Shown in pieces: positions 1 to 5,056 of a DNA stretch of 7,835 bases. Position 1 is the first letter of the stretch; each line of letters starts with the position of its first letter. The stretch is taken from positions 1 through 7,835 of the forward strand of contig JAJFHI010000064.1 of the NCBI GenBank assembly GCA_021775715.1, read 5' to 3'. The notes below the pieces were generated by a model. That model ran no database searches. It was not told where the DNA came from and saw only the letters and a list, made by a program, of their open reading frames with translations. The translations under genes were made by a program, and so were the position numbers. The stretch comes from Hyphomicrobiaceae bacterium. GTDB taxonomy: Bacteria; Pseudomonadota; Alphaproteobacteria; Rhizobiales; Hyphomicrobiaceae.

Positions 1-10
1 GAGCCGATTA

Positions 11-799
11 ATGAAATTTCCTATCTATGTCGGTGCTGCACTTGCAGCATTGACGCTGAGCGGGACCGCAGCAGCAGAACAATATTCTGCAAAGCTTCCA
101 AGTCTCAGCCACACGAAGGTTGCCGCTGTCTCAACAACAGCGAAGGCATCGATCGACGATGCCAACAAAAAAACCAGTGTCGCGAGTGACAGTGCGACAA
201 AGAAAAAAACTGCTGCCGTTTCCAAACCGAAGGCAAAGTCTGTTTCGACGTCTCTTGTCGCATCGATCGATCTTTCTGGTCAGCGCATGACCATTAAAGA
301 GCACGGCAAGGTGAAGTACGTCTGGAAGATTTCCTCCGGTCGTGCGGGCTATCGCACACCGACCGGCACTTATCGACCAAAGTGGATGTCGAGGATGCAC
401 TATTCGCGCAAATACAACAACGCAGCAATGCCACACTCTGTGTTCTTTCATGGTGGGTATGCCATCCATGCGACGTACGCCACAAGCCGCCTCGGCGCGC
501 CAGCTTCTCATGGCTGCATTCGCCTGGCACCGTCAAACGCCCGGACGTTCTTCAAGCTTGTCAAAAAGCACAAAATGGCAGGAACAAGAGTTTCGCTTCA
601 CGGCGTTGCCCGTGACACTAAGCGAAGCTACGCGAAAAAGAAGACGCGGAAGAAGAAGTACAGTGCCTACAAGACAACGAACAGCACTTGGACGATGATG
701 CCAAAGAAGTACAGCTACTCAAGCTCATCGTATACCTGGCCGGGCGATCGCCCACGTCGCGCCTACCGTCGCGGTGGACGCCGCTACAATCGCTATTAG
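11..799 (+). CDS. Secreted L,D-transpeptidase (YkuD domain) with basic C-terminal tail
   Basis: Periplasmic enzyme of the YkuD family, which forms L,D (3-3) crosslinks in peptidoglycan or joins proteins to it using a catalytic cysteine. Seen: a signal peptide (residues 1-22, ending TAAA before EQ), a Lys/Ala/Ser/Thr-rich linker (about 35-80), then the YkuD domain (about 81-197). The domain has the conserved HGG at 147-149, His153 and the SHGCIRL motif at 166-172, with Cys169 as the predicted nucleophile. All key residues are present, so it should be active. Residues 200-262 form an unusual Lys/Arg/Tyr/Ser-rich tail ending in an Arg-Gly-Arg-Tyr-type stretch. Only 10 bases precede the ATG in the window, and no clear Shine-Dalgarno can be seen there; the signal peptide supports this start. 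A strong terminator follows, and the next gene converges. Which substrate it uses cannot be read from the sequence. Confidence 0.93.
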   Translation: MKFPIYVGAALAALTLSGTAAAEQYSAKLPSLSHTKVAAVSTTAKASIDDANKKTSVASDSATKKKTAAVSKPKAKSVSTSLVASIDLSGQRMTIKEHGKVKYVWKISSGRAGYRTPTGTYRPKWMSRMHYSRKYNNAAMPHSVFFHGGYAIHATYATSRLGAPASHGCIRLAPSNARTFFKLVKKHKMAGTRVSLHGVARDTKRSYAKKKTRKKKYSAYKTTNSTWTMMPKKYSYSSSSYTWPGDRPRRAYRRGGRRYNRY

Positions 800-834
800 A
801 GTTAGATTGTACGAATAGTGACACGAAAAATGCG

Positions 835-873
835 AACGCCCCCGGCCTGGTCGCTGGGGGCGTTTTCTTTTTT
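835..873 (+). terminator. Rho-independent terminator after the L,D-transpeptidase gene
   Basis: A perfect 9-bp stem (AACGCCCCC at 835-843 with GGGGGCGTT at 856-864) has a 12-nt loop and is followed by a T-rich run through 873. It lies between two convergent genes. Read on the other strand, the same stem is followed by CGCATTTTT, so it may also stop transcription of the EipA-like gene, though less strongly. Confidence 0.9.
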
Positions 874-874
874 G

Positions 875-2302
875 CTAGAACGGATTCCAGGTCGGGCGTG
901 GTGTGAAGCGCAGATAGCCAATGTTGGCGCCAAGACGCAGGCCAAGGCCTGATCTGATAGGCGCCATAATGACCTTGCCGCCCTTGAGGATGGTGAGGCC
1001 AACACCGCCGACAAGAAACGCCGAGCCATCAACACCGGTAAATGTGCGGTACATGCCAGCTGTATCCTGCAAGCGATAAATCAGAAACATTGTACGTGAG
1101 CCCTCGGCACCGAAGTCGTATCCGACTGATGGCCCGTGCCAATAAATCGGCGATGTTTTACCGCTGCGCAGATAGAGGTTGCCGGAGCCGTATCGAAGCC
1201 CAGCAAGAAATGCACCGCCGCCCTCCTTGCCGAGCACGTATCCGGTCGGTCTTCCCCAGTTCTTGAATGAATACTCGATCACACTGGCAAGGCCGGTCGA
1301 GATCTTGCCAAAGAATCCTCGTGTCGCCTGTTGGATTTCATCGATGGAGTAGCCGTTTTGACGATCGGGTTCGAAGCCGTCGAATTGCTGCACCTGACCT
1401 GTCGGCGTAGTCGCAAATGTTCCTGCGGCACCGGTTTGTCCCGGCTGTCGTTGCAGTGCCACATAGTCGTCTCGGACGTCGGGTGCTGCGGAGGGTTGCG
1501 TCGCAGCTTCCCAACCATCGGTTTTTGACTGATTGGCTGGCGCCTTCTTTGGCGCAGGCGCGCGCTTCGGAGTGGTGTCCGGTTGCTTTGCCGCTGCCGT
1601 TGTTTCAGTTGCCGCTGCGGTGGTCGCGGCGTCATTTGCATCGGAGCGCGTTGGCTCCGGTGGTGGCGGCGGTTCCTGAAGGTCTCGTTTTGTAGTGCCA
1701 CGGTCTGTATCGACAGACGGCTGCGGGTCGTCGCGGTAGGCGACATCCCCACTTTTAGATGATGACACCGCCTTGCCGCCAGCGGTCAGCTCACCGTCGA
1801 TACGCTTCGACAAATGCGCAGACTTCGCCTTCATTACTGCTAACAGTTCAATGCTGGCCGCTTTCAATGCGGTGAGCTTGGTGCAGTCCAATGCGGCACC
1901 TTCAGGTGGCTGTCCTAGAGTATCGATTGAGGTTAGCAATGTGTTGGCTTTCGCATCGAAACTCGCAATCCGCGCATCGTGCAAGTAATCAAGTGCCAGT
2001 TGTTCGTCGCGTTCACCAGTCCAGCCTTTGCGTGCCTTCAGCTGTTTGATCTTGGCCCAAAGCTTCGGAGTGGCCACCGCATTGAACGTGCGCAGGTCTT
2101 CACCTGCTGTGTCGACAGCTTGGTCGAAGTCTTCCCGCGTGCAGCTTGCAGCATTTGCTGCGCTTGCTGTGAACATCACGAAGCCAGTCATCAACGCACA
2201 GATGAGCCCGAGCATATTGCGTGACGACCAATGCATCGGGTTGTGGCGCAGGGAGTGTACCTCTGACGAAGCCGTTTGATCTATTTGTCGCAACTTGTGC
2301 AT
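875..2302 (-). CDS. eipA: EipA-like envelope protein (DUF1134 domain) with long N-terminal extension
   Basis: The C-terminal part (about residues 316-475) matches DUF1134. The founding member, Brucella EipA, is a small periplasmic protein needed for cell-envelope integrity. Visible family features include FFGKISTGLASVIE (330-343), the glycine-rich strands AFLAGLRYGSGNLYL (364-378) and the ending LGLRLGANIGYLRFTPRPTW. Ahead of it come a signal peptide with a long n-region (hydrophobic core about 30-46, ending ASAANA at 46-51), an Ala/Lys/Leu-rich helical region (about 54-172) with two cysteines (Cys54, Cys140) that could pair, and a Pro/Thr/Ala-rich linker (about 190-305) including a run of five prolines. 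From memory the family is usually about 200 residues, so this is roughly twice normal length. The start at 2302 has only a weak AGAGAA upstream; ATGs at 2236 and 2215 would also leave the hydrophobic core intact and have no better Shine-Dalgarno. A lipoprotein reading (AAS before Cys54) is possible but less likely than cleavage after ANA. Confidence 0.88.
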   Translation of the reverse strand: MHKLRQIDQTASSEVHSLRHNPMHWSSRNMLGLICALMTGFVMFTASAANAASCTREDFDQAVDTAGEDLRTFNAVATPKLWAKIKQLKARKGWTGERDEQLALDYLHDARIASFDAKANTLLTSIDTLGQPPEGAALDCTKLTALKAASIELLAVMKAKSAHLSKRIDGELTAGGKAVSSSKSGDVAYRDDPQPSVDTDRGTTKRDLQEPPPPPEPTRSDANDAATTAAATETTAAAKQPDTTPKRAPAPKKAPANQSKTDGWEAATQPSAAPDVRDDYVALQRQPGQTGAAGTFATTPTGQVQQFDGFEPDRQNGYSIDEIQQATRGFFGKISTGLASVIEYSFKNWGRPTGYVLGKEGGGAFLAGLRYGSGNLYLRSGKTSPIYWHGPSVGYDFGAEGSRTMFLIYRLQDTAGMYRTFTGVDGSAFLVGGVGLTILKGGKVIMAPIRSGLGLRLGANIGYLRFTPRPTWNPF

Positions 2303-2328
2303 CCGCTTGGTTCTCTAGATTACCTATC

Positions 2329-2740
2329 TCAGGGATGGTACACGATAGCGCAAAACACAAGCTTTGAATTATGTACGAACTGAGACCTCGTAACCCGTGT
2401 AATGCGCTCACGTTCTACTATTTGGCAAAGTTGCAATGCATCAAGGGGGTCAATAATACGAGCTCCGTGTCCACTCAAAATATGGTCCATGCCAGCTACT
2501 GACCGGATTGGCTGCGCGCCAGCCGTTGTTTCTTCAATGCCAGCCAGCGACGGCAGCTTGGTTTTGAAAGATCGCATTTGACAGCAATCTTTGGGCCCTT
2601 TCGCCTATTGACGGCGCGCTACGTAGGGGAATGTTGAGCGGATTAAATTGATAAGGGGCAAGTGCGCTTGGTCGCGGGTTCTTTGCTGTATCGACGCCGC
2701 CTGATTCAACGATCATTAGCATGTCGATAAATGCTTGATT
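2329..2740 (-). pseudogene. Decayed lytic transglycosylase (SLT domain) remnant
   Basis: Reading leftwards, 2737-2645 encodes QAFIDMLMIVESGG followed by TAKNPRPSALAPYQF. This is the start of a lysozyme-like SLT transglycosylase domain; the glutamate in VESGG (codon 2707-2705) is the expected catalytic acid. Skipping one base at 2644 gives, from 2643, IRSTFPYVARRQ, the natural continuation of the family motif GPYQF-I-x-STF-x-x-V-x-RR. A TAG stop (2607-2605) then interrupts this frame. The same frame continues to a TGA at 2331-2329 and includes MRSFKTKLPS and HILSGHGARI, which resemble the later family blocks (an F-x-x-KL helix and an H-F-L-G-x-GGA motif). The gene thus carries at least one frameshift and one nonsense codon and cannot make a normal enzyme. 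The N-terminal limit is unclear; nothing recognisable precedes QAFID. It lies on the same strand as the EipA-like gene and ends 27 bases before it. Confidence 0.72.
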
Positions 2741-2904
2741 GCCTGGCGTTCGGCAGGCGGCGCGACGGATACCTGTGTGGGGCCCTAATCTTTGCCGATC
2801 GCGCGATCATCAGCTTTCAATTTTCCCTCGCTAGATATAGCGTACGTTAAAACGTTGCGCTGAATTGCGTGAGCGTCAAGCCTCGACCAGAGAAGGTTTG
2901 AGAC
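2741..2904. other. Intergenic region upstream of the DksA-like gene, rich in dyads
   Basis: No gene is seen here. The stretch holds three perfect dyads: GATCGCGCGATC (2797-2808, a full 12-bp palindrome), CGCTA-GATA-TAGCG (2829-2842) and ACGTT-AA-AACGT (2844-2855). The last two almost abut. All lie 50-108 bases before the start codon at 2905, where a promoter and operators would be expected. I could not place a convincing -35/-10 pair. The far left end may include unrecognisable remains of the transglycosylase N-terminus. Confidence 0.45.
2891..2896 (+). promoter_or_regulatory. Shine-Dalgarno for the DksA-like gene
   Basis: AGAAGG lies 8 bases before the ATG at 2905 and fixes that start. Confidence 0.7.
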
Positions 2905-3243
2905 ATGCCAAACGACGAGGAATTGAACACCGCTCGAAAGTTGCTTCTGGCGCTGAAGGACGAGATCGAGACCTTGCTGGCTGAAAGCTCTGAGAGTCGG
3001 CAAGCTGTGGAGCTCGATCAGACGAGTGTTGGCCGGTTGTCGCGTATGGATGCGATGCAGGGCCAGCAAATGGCTTTGGCGGCTGGCCGTCAGCGGCGCC
3101 AGGATCTCGTACTTATTGATGCAGCCATGCAGCGGATTGAGGAGGGCACCTATGGCTTTTGCCTTGTTTGCGAGGAAAAGATTGCTCCGAAACGGCTTTC
3201 CTTTAGCCCTGCTGTTACAACTTGCATTGACTGTGCCCGCTAA
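2905..3243 (+). CDS. DksA/TraR-family C4 zinc-finger protein
   Basis: A 112-residue member of the DksA/TraR family, whose members bind the secondary channel of RNA polymerase and adjust transcription, often together with ppGpp. Seen: a helical hairpin (about residues 5-35 and 47-80) and a C-terminal four-cysteine zinc finger with Cys86-x2-Cys89 and Cys107-x2-Cys110, ending CIDCAR. The turn of the hairpin reads ELDQTSVGRLSRMDA (36-50), with acidic residues at Asp38 and Asp49 but not the DxxDxA tip of E. coli DksA. It is shorter than E. coli DksA (151 residues) and closer to the short TraR-like group, so an equal role in the stringent response should not be assumed. The Shine-Dalgarno at 2891-2896 supports the start. 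It appears to be a single-gene unit with its own upstream region; no clear terminator follows it. Confidence 0.88.
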   Translation: MPNDEELNTARKLLLALKDEIETLLAESSESRQAVELDQTSVGRLSRMDAMQGQQMALAAGRQRRQDLVLIDAAMQRIEEGTYGFCLVCEEKIAPKRLSFSPAVTTCIDCAR

Positions 3244-3293
3244 AAACCGACCGAAAACAGGACTTTGTGGGATGGTCGCGAAATTCTTTTAAC

Positions 3294-3311
3294 CTGTTCC
3301 AATCGGAACAG
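3294..3311. repeat. Perfect inverted repeat (7-bp arms) between the DksA-like and first secreted-protein gene
   Basis: CTGTTCC-AATC-GGAACAG is a perfect 7-bp dyad with a 4-base centre, 87 bases before the secreted-protein start at 3398. No T-run follows on either strand, so it is a poor terminator. It could be an operator or a hairpin at the end of the upstream transcript; the sequence does not decide. Confidence 0.5.
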
Positions 3312-3387
3312 CGGCTCCGACCGCGCTGACGCACTATGGTTTTATCAAATCAACCGGCCCGACGGCCACGACCTAAGACAAACTGAT

Positions 3388-3391
3388 GGAG
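3388..3391 (+). promoter_or_regulatory. Shine-Dalgarno deciding the start of the Cys-repeat secreted protein
   Basis: GGAG sits 6 bases before the ATG at 3398. It overlaps the alternative in-frame ATG at 3386, which has no Shine-Dalgarno of its own, so 3398 is the better start. Confidence 0.6.
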
Positions 3392-3397
3392 ACCACA

Positions 3398-3682
3398 ATG
3401 ACCCCGAAGCTTTTCACAAACTTTATTGCAATCGCTCTCATGACCGCCGTTGCCGGTGGCTCCATGTTGATCACGTCAGACGCCGAAGCTGGCAAAAAAA
3501 GCCGTGACGTTCAGATTCAAAACTACGACTTCGACACACCGCATGACGGCTTCGAAGGTTTCGACAACACCGGCGGCTATTGCTCGTTTCGCAAAACGCC
3601 AAAGCGGGTTTGCTCCTACACGAAAAAGGGCAAGAAGGTCTGCAAGGTCAAAGGCTGGACGCTGACGCAGATCTGCCAGTAA
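3398..3682 (+). CDS. Small secreted basic protein with a cysteine-spaced repeat
   Basis: I do not recognise this 94-residue protein. Seen: a signal peptide (about residues 1-31, hydrophobic core IAIALMTAVAGG, ending DAEA before GKK), then a short segment rich in Asp, Phe and Gly (about 37-60), then a strongly basic C-terminus. The C-terminus holds four cysteines at positions 62, 72, 82 and 93. Two adjacent ten-residue units, CSFRKTPKRV and CSYTKKGKKV, are repeats of the pattern C-S-[FY]-x-K-x-x-K-[RK]-V, and a third partial unit begins CKVKGW. Alternating basic and hydrophobic residues suggest short beta strands, possibly joined by two disulfides in the periplasm or outside the cell. Starting at 3386 would add four residues. 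The gene has its own Shine-Dalgarno and a strong terminator. Its function is unknown. Confidence 0.8.
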   Translation: MTPKLFTNFIAIALMTAVAGGSMLITSDAEAGKKSRDVQIQNYDFDTPHDGFEGFDNTGGYCSFRKTPKRVCSYTKKGKKVCKVKGWTLTQICQ

Positions 3683-3726
3683 TTACGACGCCTCTACAAC
3701 GCATCCTCCCCATACTCCGTACCTCA

Positions 3727-3758
3727 GCCCGGCACCTTCTGGTGTCGGGCACTTTTTT
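3727..3758 (+). terminator. Rho-independent terminator after the Cys-repeat protein gene
   Basis: The stem GCCCGGCACC (3727-3736) pairs with GGTGTCGGGC (3741-3750) through ten pairs, one of them G-U, around a TTCT loop. The run of six T at 3753-3758 follows. Confidence 0.9.
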
Positions 3759-3786
3759 GCTTTCGTGCAATTTGATTGAAACAAAA

Positions 3787-3805
3787 CGTGCGTTGCTATC
3801 GCACG
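3787..3805. repeat. Inverted repeat upstream of the second small secreted-protein gene
   Basis: CGTGCG (3787-3792) and CGCACG (3800-3805) form a perfect 6-bp dyad with a 7-base centre. It lies just upstream of the candidate promoter at 3814-3842, a plausible place for a regulator to bind, but it could be chance. Confidence 0.35.
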
Positions 3806-3813
3806 ACGTAGTG

Positions 3814-3842
3814 TTGCCCCCGACACAATGTTGCGGCATATT
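3814..3842 (+). promoter_or_regulatory. Candidate promoter for the second small secreted-protein gene
   Basis: TTGCCC (3814-3819) and CATATT (3837-3842) are separated by 17 bases. Each matches the housekeeping sigma consensus at about four of six positions. It would give a leader of roughly 45-50 bases before the ATG at 3897. Assigned by eye only. Confidence 0.35.
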
Positions 3843-3896
3843 TTTATCGGTTCATTTTTGATGAAACGGAACAAGCATCAACGTTAGGGGCCCAAC

Positions 3897-4199
3897 ATGC
3901 GCTTCACTGCCAAATTCTTTCTTATCGCGGCCATCGCCGCTTCACCTGTTATGTGGACGGCATCTGCCGAAGCCGCGTGTGTGACGAAAGCTGCGACGGC
4001 ATCTGGCTTAACGGCCAATCAGGCCAAGTGGTTTGCAATGGAAACGATCGTTCAGCAAGTAAGCTGGTCCATCTGGCCAACGTGGGTCGCCAGTGGTCAA
4101 ACACCCGGCTACAAATTCTCGAACAAAAAATATTCGTGTTCAGCAGGTGCCCTCGGCACCGAATGCACAGCCAGCGCAAAGATCTGCCCGGCTGGGTAA
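3897..4199 (+). CDS. Small secreted four-cysteine protein of unknown function
   Basis: A 100-residue protein I cannot assign to a named family. Seen: a clear signal peptide (residues 1-26, core FFLIAAIAASPVMW, ending SAEA before ACV) and a mature part of about 74 residues. Cysteines are at 28, 81, 90 and 97. Tryptophans and glutamines cluster in the middle (about 45-63: WFAMETI, SWSIWPTW), and the C-terminus GYKFSNKKYSCSAG then carries three of the four cysteines, spaced C-x8-C-x6-C. An even number of cysteines in an exported protein suggests two disulfides. The Shine-Dalgarno TAGGGG at 3885-3890, 6 bases before the ATG, supports the start. It has its own candidate promoter and terminator, so it is probably transcribed alone. 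It shares small size, export and four cysteines with the preceding gene, but I see no sequence similarity between them. Confidence 0.82.
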   Translation: MRFTAKFFLIAAIAASPVMWTASAEAACVTKAATASGLTANQAKWFAMETIVQQVSWSIWPTWVASGQTPGYKFSNKKYSCSAGALGTECTASAKICPAG

Positions 4200-4228
4200 A
4201 ATTTTCAACTGCGATCTCGATATCAATA

Positions 4229-4267
4229 GCGCCCCGGTTCCTTCGCGAGCCGGGGCGTCCGTTTTTT
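4229..4267 (+). terminator. Rho-independent terminator after the second small secreted-protein gene
   Basis: The stem CGCCCCGG (4230-4237) pairs perfectly with CCGGGGCG (4250-4257), followed by TCCG and six T (4262-4267). It lies between convergent genes. No T-run follows on the minus strand, so it probably serves only the + strand gene. Confidence 0.88.
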
Positions 4268-4276
4268 GGTAGTCTA

Positions 4277-5056
4277 CTAAGCGGCACCTGGGTTCAGAGT
4301 GAACCACGCGATCAACCCGATAATCGGTGGCAACAACCATACACAGGCATAGACACGATAGATTTTGAAGGTCAGGTGCAACCGGGTCCGCTTTAACTCG
4401 CGGCGTGCGTCCGCCAACTCCAAAACCAAACCTTCCGGGACATTGGCGACGCCGCCACTTTCGATATAGCTGCGCTCTTTCTTGCGCGCCTGTGCTAGCC
4501 GCACTTCCGCGTCTGAAAGGTATTCGTCAATGGCCTCGTGATTGACATCGCATATTGCAAGAGCTGTTTCGTAATCAGCGACGAGTTCGTTGAGGCGTTG
4601 GGTGGTGACGGCCGGTGTATTACGCAATAGCCGGAGCACTTTATTCACCTCAAGCCCGCAGGTGTGAAACCGCTTCGCCAAACCGCCGTGATCTTTCATT
4701 TGGTCCATGAAGCCGAGTGTCAGCGAAAGACCGCCTGTCACGTATGAGACGAAATCGAAGACCTTGACGGTGAACGGGTTGAGTTCGCTGGCAAACAACA
4801 GTGAGAAGAACGGCACGGCAAAGCCGATGACGCCGGCGATCGCAAACGCGATCAAGCTGGCGTGCAGTTTGTCCTCGTAGCGCCGGGCGGCATTAAACCG
4901 TGCCCGTTTTACCCGCGTCCAGTCGCCAAGATACCGCGCACGCAGTTTCGACAGCTGCGCCGCCTCAGCGTGCACAGTTTTTGTATTTCCCGGTCGCGCT
5001 GGCGGGGACGAGAGGCCTGGCGCGCGCCGGGGAGGAATCAATCGAGAATCAGACAT
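4277..5056 (-). CDS. SLATT-domain membrane protein (predicted conflict-system effector)
   Basis: A 259-residue membrane protein whose pattern fits the SLATT superfamily (SMODS and SLOG-associating two-TM effector). Such proteins are predicted to act at the membrane, perhaps as pores, when a nucleotide signal reports phage or other stress. Seen: a Pro/Arg-rich N-terminus (1-25); a basic amphipathic segment with RARFNAARRYEDK (51-63); TM1 (about 67-89); TM2 (about 97-117); a helix with FHTCGLEVNKVLRLL (130-144); and Y162-x9-N172-H173-x3-D177 (in DYETALAICDVNHEAIDEY), which resembles the Y-x-x-IL...ENH...D motif of SLATT_5-type proteins. A coiled-coil-like charged stretch (about 178-230) and a third hydrophobic segment (about 235-254) follow. 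The ATG at 5056 has no good Shine-Dalgarno. No SMODS nucleotidyltransferase, SLOG protein or reverse transcriptase is visible nearby, so its role here is open. Confidence 0.75.
   Translation of the reverse strand: MSDSRLIPPRRAPGLSSPPARPGNTKTVHAEAAQLSKLRARYLGDWTRVKRARFNAARRYEDKLHASLIAFAIAGVIGFAVPFFSLLFASELNPFTVKVFDFVSYVTGGLSLTLGFMDQMKDHGGLAKRFHTCGLEVNKVLRLLRNTPAVTTQRLNELVADYETALAICDVNHEAIDEYLSDAEVRLAQARKKERSYIESGGVANVPEGLVLELADARRELKRTRLHLTFKIYRVYACVWLLPPIIGLIAWFTLNPGAA

Noticed and set aside
145..272. GCATCGATCGA occurring twice in the L,D-transpeptidase gene
   Set aside because: Both copies encode A-S-I-D in the reading frame and are short; coincidence in a low-complexity linker is enough.
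875..2302. EipA-like protein as a lipoprotein acylated at Cys54
   Set aside because: AAS-C loosely fits a lipobox, but the -3 residue is Ala rather than Leu and a standard cleavage after ANA fits better. It remains possible.
3953..4396. 147-codon plus-strand frame overlapping the second small secreted protein and the SLATT gene end
   Set aside because: It runs through a strong terminator hairpin and has no Shine-Dalgarno; the secreted protein frame has both a signal peptide and a Shine-Dalgarno.
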